Part shown: positions 8,051-17,026 of the stretch, piece after piece
Layout of the letters: each line of letters starts with the position of its first letter
Position numbering within the stretch: the first letter of the stretch is position 1
DNA from: Zobellia galactanivorans
GTDB taxonomy: Bacteria; Bacteroidota; Bacteroidia; Flavobacteriales; Flavobacteriaceae
DNA: 64,000 bases
NCBI RefSeq assembly: GCF_000973105.1
Contig: NC_015844.1
Location: 4,212,501 to 4,276,500, forward strand
Direction: 5' to 3'
The notes under the pieces: model-generated
Databases searched by the model: none
Seen by the model: only the letters and a program-made list of their open reading frames with translations
What the model was told of the DNA's origin: nothing
Position numbers and translations under genes: made by a program

Positions 8051-9619
8051 TCAATAAAACTCCCAAAACCCGTATTTCTCTCCCTCAATATTTTCCTTGA
8101 TATCGCCCAATTCTTTGGCTTTCTCTTTCATTTCCTTACGCATGGTCTTCACCTGATCGGCGTATTCGGGAAAGAAGGAAAGGTCGTAGACTTCCCAAGG
8201 GTCGTTTTTTATATTGAACAATTGGGTAACACGGGATCCTTTTACGGTTTCACCATTTTTCTTGTCGTAATTTTTGGCGCGTACGTATTCGATGAGTTTA
8301 TAATCCCCTTTTCTATAGGCCCTTTGGAATTGTTTGTAGGCATGATAGGTATAATCGCGAACACTGGCCTTCTCTTTGTTGATAACGGGCAATAGGCTTT
8401 TGCCGGTCACGGAACTTGGAATGTCTACACCTATAAAAGCGCAGATGGTAGGAAAGATATCGAAGTTATAGGCCAGGGCATCTCTCTTACTGCCTTTATC
8501 TTTTATGAGGTTTCCTGAAAAGATAAGGGGAATATGAACCCCGTCTTCGTCATAAATATTCTGTTTGCCCATCAGGCCATGGTTACCTACGGCCAGACCG
8601 CTATCACCGGCAAAAACGATTAGGGTATTCTTATAGGCCCCACTTTCTTTTAATGAAGCGATGACTTTGCCTATTTGGGCATCTAAATGGGTAATAATGG
8701 CATAATAATCGGAAAGTTCTTGTTTGGCTACTTCCGGTGTTCGAGGCCATACGGCCAGTTCTTCGTCCCTTAGGAACATATCGCCGTTGTCAAAAGGATG
8801 TTGCGCCATATAGGAAGGGGGGAGTACAATGTCTTCAACAGGGTACATATCTTTATATTCTTGTGGTGCCTGTCGTGGGTCGTGGGGCGCGTGAAATGCC
8901 AGATACATAAAGAAAGGATTTTTTTTCTTGTAGCCCTTAATATACTCTGAAGCACTTTCTGCATAGATTTCAGAGGTATGTGGGCCATTTTTCTTCGTAC
9001 CGGTCGGACCTCTTTTATCTTCTTTGCTTATCGGTCTTCGAACGACTTTTCCGTTTTTATCATATTCCAATAGGTAGCCGTCTTCAAATTTGTAGTCGCC
9101 ATCTTTTTTCCAATCCCACAAGGGCATACGAAAATGGTCGATGAGGTAAAGGCCTCTTGACATAAGCCGGTCTCCCGAATCGAAGGAGCGCGCCAAGGAA
9201 GCATTGTCTTGGTGCCATTTTCCCACGATATGGGTGTTGTAGTCATTAGCTTGCAACGCTTCGCCTATGGTGGTATGTTCGGGAGGAATACTGTGTCCTT
9301 GTCCCTGTAGATCGAATACGTTTCTTCCGGTCAATAGCATAGCCCTGCTAGGTACGCAAGTGGCCCCGGAAAATGCGCCCATCAAGTAACCGTTGGAAAA
9401 TGATACCCCATCGGCTATCAAGGCATCTATATTTGGTGTTTTTACTTGCATTCCACCCAAGGCATGAACACCTGAAAAACGGTGGTCATCGGTATAGATG
9501 ATGAGTACATTGGGTTGGTCTTTCTTTTTTGTTTTGCGCTTTTGGGCTTGGATAGGAAGGCCCAAGAGTGCGCTGAAAAAGACTAAAACGTAAACGGTGA
9601 ATTGCTTTTTGAAATTCAT
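8051..9619 (-). CDS. Secreted formylglycine sulfatase (S1 family)
   Basis: 522 residues with a signal peptide ending near PIQAQ. The N-terminal metal motif is YTDDHR, the signature is C-V-P-S-R with C88 as the formylglycine precursor, GKWHQ supplies the Lys and His, and FAGDSGLAVGNHG is the second metal-binding segment. It hydrolyses a sulfate ester on a carbohydrate in the periplasm or at the surface, after activation by a maturase not encoded in this window. It resembles the lipoprotein sulfatase at 17027-18544 in several places (shared MYLAFNAPHDPRQAPQE-type segment), suggesting two members of one subfamily. It is 4 bases from the first GH28-like gene, within the operon. Confidence 0.92.
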   Translation of the reverse strand: MNFKKQFTVYVLVFFSALLGLPIQAQKRKTKKKDQPNVLIIYTDDHRFSGVHALGGMQVKTPNIDALIADGVSFSNGYLMGAFSGATCVPSRAMLLTGRNVFDLQGQGHSIPPEHTTIGEALQANDYNTHIVGKWHQDNASLARSFDSGDRLMSRGLYLIDHFRMPLWDWKKDGDYKFEDGYLLEYDKNGKVVRRPISKEDKRGPTGTKKNGPHTSEIYAESASEYIKGYKKKNPFFMYLAFHAPHDPRQAPQEYKDMYPVEDIVLPPSYMAQHPFDNGDMFLRDEELAVWPRTPEVAKQELSDYYAIITHLDAQIGKVIASLKESGAYKNTLIVFAGDSGLAVGNHGLMGKQNIYDEDGVHIPLIFSGNLIKDKGSKRDALAYNFDIFPTICAFIGVDIPSSVTGKSLLPVINKEKASVRDYTYHAYKQFQRAYRKGDYKLIEYVRAKNYDKKNGETVKGSRVTQLFNIKNDPWEVYDLSFFPEYADQVKTMRKEMKEKAKELGDIKENIEGEKYGFWEFY

Positions 9620-9623
9620 AATG

Positions 9624-11012
9624 TTATTCTGATAGGGTTGTATGGGTGTCCACTAAAACTTGAGATTCTCTTTTATCGGTGCCGTTTAACGTGAACACGA
9701 CGTTGTTGGTTTGCAGATTTTCTATATGTCTTCCGTAAAGGCCGTAGGCAGGCAGTACTGTAAAGAAGCTGAACTCAGGGTAGCGGGTTTCATCTTCCGC
9801 AACCGTGGCCATTGTGTGTTCTTCGATCCCACCACCGGGCAATTCCAGTTCAATGTTCTCTAGGAGGATTTTCCCGATTTTATGGTTGGGAGTGCCCGTC
9901 ATCAATATACCTGAAGGCGGATTTACCCTAGAGCTATCGAGGGCCCGTGCACTGCCTTTTACATTTTTGATGATTACATCGGTAATAGAGCCAACTTCTT
10001 GTTTTTCGGCATTGCGATAGGTGCGTAGGCGTTCTCCAAGACGAATGAAAATGGGCATATCTACTCGGTCCATCTGAATACCGTCTATGGTCACATCGTG
10101 AATATTGGCCCCGTCAACACTCAAAACCTTGATACCGCCGCCCTTAGTATCGTAAATTTGGCAGTTTGTAATATCGATGTTGTACATATCTCCCATAGAC
10201 TCCGTGCCGAACTTGATCGAACCCCAGTCGCTTCTGAGTTTGCAATCGCTAACCTGTACGTTATAGGTGGGTTTTGGACTCGTAGTTTTGATGCAAATGG
10301 CATCATCACCTGTATTGATGTCGCAGTTTTTAATAATGGCATCGTAACTGGAATCTAGATCAATACCATCGTTGTTTTTATGGGCATGGCTGTAAATAGA
10401 TACGTTCTCGACCAGGATGTCATTGGATTGGTAGAAGTGGCATGTCCATGCGGCCGGTTGGCGTAAGTGAACATCCTGTACCTTAATCTGGGAGGAATTA
10501 ACAAAGCGCAGAAGAAAGGGCCTGTTTGAGCCAAAACCTTCGGTTTGGGCAAGGTTCAGCTCCTTAATTTTTGCCTTTATATTTTTTGCAAGGAAGGCTT
10601 CCCCGTTTCCATCGATAGTCCCTTTTCCGGTTACGGCAATGTTCGTGGCATTTTTTGCGCCGATAAGGCAGTTGCCCCGTTTTTGTCCCGTAGCATCGGT
10701 AAAGGTATCGATGCTCTGGTAATCTAAGGGATTGGAGCTTCCTATCAGTTGGGCATCTTCGGCAATATGAAGCGTAACCTTGTCTTTCAGTAGCAGCGTT
10801 CCCGAAACATAATCCCCTTTATCAAGGATCACTGTACCGCCTCCTCCTTCGTTACAAGCGTCAATGGCACGCTGTATGGCTTCCGTATTTACGGTTTTTC
10901 CATTGGCAATGGCCCCAAAATCGGTAGCCTTGTAGACGTCTGATTTAGGGTTGCAGCCGACAAATAGCATACAGGCTATCAATAGACTTGTAAAGTGTAA
11001 CTTATCCTTCAT
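9624..11012 (-). CDS. GH28-fold beta-helix glycosidase, lipoprotein
   Basis: 462 residues. The lipobox LFVGC places a lipidated cysteine at residue 20. The mature protein starts with the typical DFGAIANGKTVNTEAIQRAI segment of pectate-lyase-fold GH28 proteins, followed by beta-helix repeats. The GH28 acidic residues are present as NNDGIDLDSS and NTGDDAICIK (D236 and D237). The usual GHG histidine motif is absent; the equivalent stretch reads SDWGSIKFG. GH28 includes polygalacturonases and other exo-enzymes. The change suggests an exo-acting enzyme on a sugar other than galacturonic acid. It forms a tandem pair with the next gene (one base between them). Confidence 0.85.
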   Translation of the reverse strand: MKDKLHFTSLLIACMLFVGCNPKSDVYKATDFGAIANGKTVNTEAIQRAIDACNEGGGGTVILDKGDYVSGTLLLKDKVTLHIAEDAQLIGSSNPLDYQSIDTFTDATGQKRGNCLIGAKNATNIAVTGKGTIDGNGEAFLAKNIKAKIKELNLAQTEGFGSNRPFLLRFVNSSQIKVQDVHLRQPAAWTCHFYQSNDILVENVSIYSHAHKNNDGIDLDSSYDAIIKNCDINTGDDAICIKTTSPKPTYNVQVSDCKLRSDWGSIKFGTESMGDMYNIDITNCQIYDTKGGGIKVLSVDGANIHDVTIDGIQMDRVDMPIFIRLGERLRTYRNAEKQEVGSITDVIIKNVKGSARALDSSRVNPPSGILMTGTPNHKIGKILLENIELELPGGGIEEHTMATVAEDETRYPEFSFFTVLPAYGLYGRHIENLQTNNVVFTLNGTDKRESQVLVDTHTTLSE

Positions 11013-11013
11013 T

Positions 11014-12417
11014 TTAGTTGTTTTGGATTTGGTCTTTGCTGAGCTTTTTTTTGTTGAGGTAAATCCTGTTTACTTCCACGTTTTCAACATTTTTTAGGAC
11101 TATGGGGGCTCTTTGGTCTTCGTTTATCGTTTTAATACTGAAATTGTCAACGACCAAGCCGTTGATATGGCGAGCGTAAAGTCCCGAAGCGGGCAGGGTA
11201 CCGACCAAGCTGAATTCGGGCCACCAGCCATTAAGTACTTCTTGGGTGTATTCTTTGAGATCTGTTTTTTTTGCATCCTCCACCGTTCCTCCGCCGGATA
11301 CCGTAAATTGAACATCCGTAATGGTAATGTCTTCTATACGATGTCCTGGAAACCCGGTCAAAAAAAAGGTTGAGTTTTTATCAAGCTTGGAATTGTCTAC
11401 CACAATATTGCTAAAGCTAAAGTTGTGCATACTTTTTAGCGGCTCTAATTGGCCTTCCGGTGTATCGACTGAGGCACGTTGCTGGGCGAAGGTCATAAAA
11501 ATGGGGCGTGGCACATTTTCCATCACCAAATTACTAAAGACCATGTTCTTCATTTCACCTCCTTCGCATTGCTGGATCTTAAGTCCCGAATCCTGAATAT
11601 CCTTAAAAGTACAGTTGGTCACCGTAACCGATTCGATATTTCCCCGAGAGAGGAGGCCGATGCGCATTCCGCCCCATTTGGTACTAAAATGGCAATTGCT
11701 GACCGTAATGTTTTTGCAAGGTTTATCGGGTCTTGAGGCCTGCAGGCAAATGCTGTCGTCACTATTGTCAAAATTGCTGTTGGTTACGCGAACGTTCGTG
11801 CATCCGTCAAAATCGAGGCCGTCTCCGTTATTGTTTACCCGACTGATGATAGTGATGCCGCTCACCGAAATATTATCACAGTAGAGCCAAGCAGAGGTCC
11901 ATGCGGCAGGGTTGATAAGGGTAATGTTATTCAGATGGATGTCTTTCACATTAACAAACCGAATCATCATAGGCCTGCCTCCTTTTTTCTTGTTGAAGTT
12001 TTTTTGATGTCCATTTCCGTCAATTGTACCATAACCCTCAATGGCAATGGAGCGTGCGTCTTTGGCAAAGATCAAACAACGGTCCATGTGCGGTTCGTTC
12101 TTGTACATGTTCTTATGGGTGTCCGTTGCGTAGTCACGGTAATTCGGGCTCCCAAGGAGTGTGGCTCCGTTTTCAATATGGAGGGTAACAAAATCCTTTA
12201 AGTAAATCGTACCCGTGACCACGGTTTTGCCGGCCGGAATCAAAACTCGGCCGCCGCCATTTTTGGTACAGGCATCAATAGCATCTTGAACGGCTCTGGT
12301 GTCTACCGTCACTCCATCTGCCTTAGCGCCATAGTCAAGCACATTAAAATCTGTGGCAACTGCCTGCCAATAAAACAATGAGCATATGGCAAAACAGATG
12401 AATTGAGATATTTTCAT
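11014..12417 (-). CDS. GH28-fold beta-helix glycosidase, secreted
   Basis: The start at 12417 is chosen because MKISQFICFAICSLFYWQAVA is a good signal peptide; the open frame runs 108 bases further upstream but only into the end of the GH2 gene. About 467 residues. It opens with FNVLDYGAKADGVTVDTRAV and has GH28 residues in NNGDGLDFDGC and NSDDSICLQAS (D220 and D221). As in its neighbour, the GHG motif is replaced, here by TKWGGMRIG. The two proteins are clearly related but diverged, so they may act on different linkages or anomers. It would act in the periplasm and is co-transcribed with GH2 upstream (5-base gap). Confidence 0.85.
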   Translation of the reverse strand: MKISQFICFAICSLFYWQAVATDFNVLDYGAKADGVTVDTRAVQDAIDACTKNGGGRVLIPAGKTVVTGTIYLKDFVTLHIENGATLLGSPNYRDYATDTHKNMYKNEPHMDRCLIFAKDARSIAIEGYGTIDGNGHQKNFNKKKGGRPMMIRFVNVKDIHLNNITLINPAAWTSAWLYCDNISVSGITIISRVNNNGDGLDFDGCTNVRVTNSNFDNSDDSICLQASRPDKPCKNITVSNCHFSTKWGGMRIGLLSRGNIESVTVTNCTFKDIQDSGLKIQQCEGGEMKNMVFSNLVMENVPRPIFMTFAQQRASVDTPEGQLEPLKSMHNFSFSNIVVDNSKLDKNSTFFLTGFPGHRIEDITITDVQFTVSGGGTVEDAKKTDLKEYTQEVLNGWWPEFSLVGTLPASGLYARHINGLVVDNFSIKTINEDQRAPIVLKNVENVEVNRIYLNKKKLSKDQIQNN

Positions 12418-12422
12418 TTGGA

Positions 12423-14900
12423 TTACTTTGTCCTTACTATGATTTTTGAGCTCTCTAGTCCTTTGGAAGTGGCTGATATTGTGATGTTCCCTGCTGCCTT
12501 GGCAGATTTCACTATAACTAAACATTTTCCGTTAAAAGCCTTGATCTTAGTGTCTTGAAACGATTCTAAAGAGGCTGGGTTTCCGTTGCCCACGGCAACA
12601 AGACTTCCTACGCCTTCAACGCTAAAGTGCACTTGGTTGTCGGCTAAGGGTATTAGGTTGCCATCGGCATCCGTAATATCGACCTCGATAAAGGAAAGGT
12701 CTTTTCCGTCTGCCGTGATTTCGGTACGATCTGGCGTTAGGCGAATGTTTGATGCCTTTTTAGCGGTTTTGATGGTTTTTTCGGCCACGGCTTTTCCGTC
12801 TTTATAACCAATTACTTTTAAGCTTCCGGGTTGGTAAGGAACATTCCAGCTTAATCTGTATTTAGATGTGTACATTCCTTTTTCAAATCCACGGAATTCC
12901 GCTGGGATATCGGTAGTATCGACTCCTTTTACTTTTCTTCCCATTGATTTTCCGTTCACGATCAATTCAACTTCATCGCAGTTGGTATAGGCGAATACGG
13001 GAATTTCTTCCCCTTCCTTTCCTTCCCAATTCCAATGTGGCAATACGTGAACCATAGGTTTTGTGGTCCATTGGCTTTGGTAGAGATAGTATCTGTCTTT
13101 GGGAAACCCACATAGATCTACTGGGGCAAAGTAAGAGGCATGTACGGGCCAATCGGCGTTCCAATAGCCATCCGTAGAATTGTCTCGGCCGCCATAAGGA
13201 GTGGGTTCGCCGAGATAATCGAAGCCCGTCCACATAAATTCCCCTAAAAAAGAAGGGTTTTCGGCCTGTACGTCAAATTCAACATCGGGAGGATAGGCCC
13301 AAGGTGGTCCTACCGTTACGTCGTAACTCGATACTTGCAGGGTTTCTTTTTGGTGGTCGTAAGTTATGGGCAGATGATAGGAGCCACGGCTACTGGTCTG
13401 CGATGAGGTTTCGGAGCCATAGAGGATCATACCGGGATTTTCCTTTATAGTAGCGGCATAATCATAAGGCTTGTAGTTCAGGCCAACGATATCTATCTGA
13501 TAGGCTAGTTTGTTTTTAAAAGCCCCGCCGTAGTTGTTGAAACCGGCCGTGGTAGGTCGGGTATGGTCTTCATCGTGACAGATGTCGTTTAGCATTTTGG
13601 CGACTTTCCAACCGTCTTTTTCACGTTGTTCTATGATTTCGTTACCAATACTCCACATAATTATGGACGGATGGTTGCGGTCTCTCTTAATCATATCCCG
13701 TAAATCGCGTTCGTGCCATTCGTCAAAGAATTTGTTGTAACCGTTTATGACCTTTGGTATTTTCCATTCGTCAAAGGCTTCATCTATGACGACAATGCCT
13801 AGTTTATCGCAAACCTCGAGCATTTCGGGGGAAGGAGGGTTGTGACTTGTTCGCAAGGCATTTACCCCCATACTTTGCATAATTTGCATTTGGCGTTCGG
13901 TAGCCCTATAGTTTACCGCGGCACCCAAGGGACCAAGGTCATGGTGCATGCATACCCCGTTAAGTTCTACGGGCTTTTCATTAAGGAAGAATCCTTTTTT
14001 TGCATCGAAGGAAATGGTACGGATACCCAGGGTGCTGTGGTATTCGTCTATTAAGGTATTGCCCTTTTTGATCTGGGTCACTACTTCGTACAGATACGGA
14101 TGTTCAATATCCCATCGGGTAGGGGAGTTTACTGCTATTTCTTCTATAACGACTTGCTCGGAAGATTTATCGAGTTTGATTTTTTGGCTGTTCGAGGCCA
14201 CTTCCTTTTTATGGGCATCTAGAATTGTAGTGGTCATGGTCACCCTTGCTTTTTTGTCAACGGCATTCTTGACGGTCGTTTCTATTTTTACGATGGCCTT
14301 TTGATCGGAAACCTCGGGCGTGGTAATGTAGGTGCCCCATTGGGGAACATGAACGGGGCTGTTTATTTTTAGATAGGTATTTCGGTAGATACCCGCTCCG
14401 GAGTACCAGCGGGAAGCTAAATCTTCGGGGGCGACCCGAATGGAGATTACGTTTTCTTCCCCGAATTTGATGTAGGGCGTCAAATCGACTTCAAACCCCA
14501 TATAGCCAAAAGGGCGTTCGCCTACGAAGGTTCCATTGATATAGACCTTGCTATTGTTCATAATACCATCGAAGGCAATTGCTATTTGTTGACCGGCGTA
14601 TTTTTTGTCGATAGTAAAATGTTTGCGGTACCAAGCAGTACCGTGTACGGGCAAGCCCCCCGTACGGGCGTTGTATTTTTTGTCGAAGGGGCCTTCAATG
14701 GCCCAATCATGTGGTAGGTCTAATTGCCGCCAAGCGGCATCGTTAAACGAACTTTTTTCGGCTCCGGCGGGATCACCTTTTTGAAAACGCCAATCCGTAT
14801 TGAAAGATATGTCGCCATAAGCGGCCTCGGTATTCAGTTGGGCGAATGAAAAAGAGAACTGTAGTAAAAGAATAAAAAGAAAGCTGTTTCGTAACATCAT
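12423..14900 (-). CDS. GH2 beta-galactosidase-like exo-enzyme
   Basis: 825 residues with a signal peptide ending near SFSFAQ; two adjacent ATG codons could serve as start. Domain order is the GH2 sugar-binding jelly roll (about 35-190), Ig-like domain (about 195-300), TIM barrel (about 300-600), a DUF4982-type module (about 625-690) and a C-terminal Ig-like domain (about 705-820). The acid/base lies in SIGNE (E421) and the nucleophile in YGSETSS (E497). Family members of this layout are mostly beta-galactosidases. As the first gene of the long minus operon it faces the 360-base divergent region. In context it would release terminal beta-galactose from oligosaccharides; beta-glucuronidase activity cannot be excluded. 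Confidence 0.92.
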   Translation of the reverse strand: MMLRNSFLFILLLQFSFSFAQLNTEAAYGDISFNTDWRFQKGDPAGAEKSSFNDAAWRQLDLPHDWAIEGPFDKKYNARTGGLPVHGTAWYRKHFTIDKKYAGQQIAIAFDGIMNNSKVYINGTFVGERPFGYMGFEVDLTPYIKFGEENVISIRVAPEDLASRWYSGAGIYRNTYLKINSPVHVPQWGTYITTPEVSDQKAIVKIETTVKNAVDKKARVTMTTTILDAHKKEVASNSQKIKLDKSSEQVVIEEIAVNSPTRWDIEHPYLYEVVTQIKKGNTLIDEYHSTLGIRTISFDAKKGFFLNEKPVELNGVCMHHDLGPLGAAVNYRATERQMQIMQSMGVNALRTSHNPPSPEMLEVCDKLGIVVIDEAFDEWKIPKVINGYNKFFDEWHERDLRDMIKRDRNHPSIIMWSIGNEIIEQREKDGWKVAKMLNDICHDEDHTRPTTAGFNNYGGAFKNKLAYQIDIVGLNYKPYDYAATIKENPGMILYGSETSSQTSSRGSYHLPITYDHQKETLQVSSYDVTVGPPWAYPPDVEFDVQAENPSFLGEFMWTGFDYLGEPTPYGGRDNSTDGYWNADWPVHASYFAPVDLCGFPKDRYYLYQSQWTTKPMVHVLPHWNWEGKEGEEIPVFAYTNCDEVELIVNGKSMGRKVKGVDTTDIPAEFRGFEKGMYTSKYRLSWNVPYQPGSLKVIGYKDGKAVAEKTIKTAKKASNIRLTPDRTEITADGKDLSFIEVDITDADGNLIPLADNQVHFSVEGVGSLVAVGNGNPASLESFQDTKIKAFNGKCLVIVKSAKAAGNITISATSKGLESSKIIVRTK

Positions 14901-15260
14901 TTTACGTTAATATTTGTTGTGGTGAAATTCTAAAATAATTATGTGGAAAAAGACCACGTACAACCGAAAAAATAGAACAGATGGTTTTTTTGGCGGTTGC
15001 GGGCCCTAAGTGGTCCAAATTCGTCTCGGTTTGACTGGATATGCCGAAAATATCAGGAAAGCACCGATGTCAATTTATTGTCAAGTTCCAGACAGAAAGA
15101 GAAGCCTTGCTTTACTAGGTATAGGGCGACAAGAAATTTAAAATGCCCATTTGTTGTAGCCTTTAGAACATTCGTGGCGCGGCGATCGTCTATAAAAATA
15201 GAATTTAGCCAAGGTAAACATGACGGTAAAAAATAGCATCGTCAATAACAACCATTACTT
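14901..15260. other. Divergent intergenic region between GH2 operon and GH29 gene
   Basis: 360 bases separate the two divergent starts and must carry the promoters of the ten-gene minus operon and of the GH29 gene. I found no exact TAnnTTTG box (the Bacteroidetes -7 motif) on either strand, no tRNA and no convincing small gene. An open frame at 14997-15236 on the plus strand has neither a signal sequence nor protein-like composition and is not called. Confidence 0.5.
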
Positions 15261-16817
15261 ATGAATTTAAAACACTTAGCGGCAATGTCTGTCGCTATTG
15301 TCTGTATTGCTTCTTGTGGTAGTTCAGATAAAAAGAAAGGGAAGAATACGGCTCAGTTGAGCGCTGCGGATACAGCTAAAGTGTTTCAGCCGAATTGGGA
15401 ATCTATCAAGAAAAACTATAAAGACCCTAAATGGTTCAGCGATGATAAATTTGGAATTTTTATCCATTGGGGCGCCTATTCGGTACCTGCTTTTGGTTCG
15501 GAATGGTATCCTAGGCAGATGTATATGGATACCGCAACCTTTTCTGCTACCTTAAAACCCGGTAAGAAAGGACCCAATGCAACCTATACACATCATAAAA
15601 AGACCTGGGGAGATCAAAAGGAGTTTGGTTACAAAGATTTTATCCCCATGTTCAAGGCCGAAAAATTCGACGCCAAGGAATGGATCGACCTTTTTAAACG
15701 GTCGGGAGCCCGTTATGTGGTGCCGGTGGCGGATCACCACGATGGTTTTGCCATGTACAAATCGAATACGACCCGCTGGAATGCTTACGATATGGGCCCT
15801 AAAAGGGATGTCTTGGGCGAACTGTTCAAAGAGGGTAGGGCACAAGGCCTAAAGATGGGGGCATCGTCGCATTTTGCCTTTAACTGGTCTTTTTACAATA
15901 AGAAAGATAAGTTCGATACGGTAGACCCTGAGTACGCCGACCTATATTCGAGCAAAGGAAAAGACCTTAAGGAACCGGTTTCCGAAAAATTCAAAGAACG
16001 CTGGTGGAAGCGAACCATTGACTTGGTAGACAACTATCAACCTGATATTCTTTATTTTGACTTCTATGTAGATATTGAAGATTTTGCCGATTTACGACCT
16101 AAGTTGGCCGCTTACTACTATAATAAGGGTATTGAATGGGGAAAAGAGGTTTTGATCAACGATAAAAACTTTGGTCATGAGGCTTTTCCCGAAGGTACCG
16201 TAATCTATGACCTTGAAAGGGGGAAACTTCCGGGTATTCGTAAGTTGCCTTGGCAGACCGATACTTCAATAGGTAAAAATTCATGGTCGCACGTTACTAA
16301 CTGGATTTCAAAAACCCCGAACCAAATTATCGATGATTTGGTAGACATTGTTTCTAAAAATGGAAACCTATTGTTGAACGTAGGCCCGAAGTCAGACGGA
16401 ACCATTCCTGAGGACCAAAAGGAAATCTTGTTGCAGATCGGTGATTGGCTTGCCGTTAACGGTGATGCCATATATGATACCCGATATTGGAAAACCTTTG
16501 GAGAAGGTCCTACAGAGGTTAAGAAGGGACATCATTCCGAAGGAAAGAACAAAGAATTTACAGGACAAGACATTCGGTTTACCCAAAAGGGAGATAAGCT
16601 CTATGCTATTATGTTGGCTTGGCCGAAGGACGGTAAAATAGATATAGCCTCCCTAGGAAGTGCCAATGCATACGCCGAAGGTTTGGATATCAAGGGTGTA
16701 AGACTCTTGGGGAGCGAAGCTAAAATAGATTTTGAGCAAACCAAGGAAGCCCTTACGATTAAGGATTTAGGTGATAAATCGGGTGAATACGCCCATGTGT
16801 TAGAGATTTCGATTTAA
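15261..16817 (+). CDS. GH29 alpha-L-fucosidase/alpha-L-galactosidase family lipoprotein
   Basis: 518 residues. The lipobox CIASC places the lipidated cysteine at residue 19. GH29 hallmarks follow: WFSDDKFGIFIHWGAYSVPA, SEWYPRQMY, VADHHDGFAMY and the catalytic strand PDILYFDFYVD, with D267 as likely nucleophile, then LLLNVGPKSDGTIPE near the end of the barrel. A C-terminal beta-sandwich follows from about residue 400. The family cleaves alpha-L-fucose, and some members of red-algal galactan loci cleave alpha-L-galactose instead. It stands alone on the plus strand and ends in a strong terminator. It is a diverged paralogue of the protein at 35825-37333. Confidence 0.9.
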   Translation: MNLKHLAAMSVAIVCIASCGSSDKKKGKNTAQLSAADTAKVFQPNWESIKKNYKDPKWFSDDKFGIFIHWGAYSVPAFGSEWYPRQMYMDTATFSATLKPGKKGPNATYTHHKKTWGDQKEFGYKDFIPMFKAEKFDAKEWIDLFKRSGARYVVPVADHHDGFAMYKSNTTRWNAYDMGPKRDVLGELFKEGRAQGLKMGASSHFAFNWSFYNKKDKFDTVDPEYADLYSSKGKDLKEPVSEKFKERWWKRTIDLVDNYQPDILYFDFYVDIEDFADLRPKLAAYYYNKGIEWGKEVLINDKNFGHEAFPEGTVIYDLERGKLPGIRKLPWQTDTSIGKNSWSHVTNWISKTPNQIIDDLVDIVSKNGNLLLNVGPKSDGTIPEDQKEILLQIGDWLAVNGDAIYDTRYWKTFGEGPTEVKKGHHSEGKNKEFTGQDIRFTQKGDKLYAIMLAWPKDGKIDIASLGSANAYAEGLDIKGVRLLGSEAKIDFEQTKEALTIKDLGDKSGEYAHVLEISI

Positions 16818-16859
16818 GGGAAAGTTCTTTTAAAAGATTGTTTTTTTTGTGTTAGTTTT

Positions 16860-16896
16860 AAGTGCATCGATGTTTTATGGTCGATGCACTTTTTTG
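16860..16896 (+). terminator. Rho-independent terminator after GH29
   Basis: A perfect 11-base stem (AAGTGCATCGA paired with TCGATGCACTT) with a 10-base loop is followed at once by a T run. It lies 43 bases after the GH29 stop codon. Confidence 0.9.
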
Positions 16897-16960
16897 TTTG
16901 TTACACCGTAGGTTTACAGGGACTTATGCTGTCTGTGATGATGTTTTGGTACAAGCATAA

Positions 16961-17004
16961 AAAAATCCGGCCTGTTCATTGACTTATGAATAGGCCGGAT
17001 TTTT
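16961..17004. terminator. Bidirectional terminator between GH29 and sulfatase
   Basis: Arms at 16961-16979 and 16986-17004 pair over 18 of 19 positions, with A and T runs at the ends, so the hairpin can stop transcripts from both sides. It lies 22 bases past the stop codon of the convergent sulfatase gene. Confidence 0.88.
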
Positions 17005-17026
17005 AAGTTACTATGGCAAGCGTAGT

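Noticed and set aside
8014-8088. Upstream start for the sulfatase at 6397
   Set aside because: The extra 25 residues overlap the end of the neighbouring sulfatase gene and would bury the signal peptide; the start at 8013 is better.
9624-12417. Calling the GH28-like pair polygalacturonases
   Set aside because: The GHG histidine motif is absent in both and no pectin-related genes are nearby, so the specific name is not supported.
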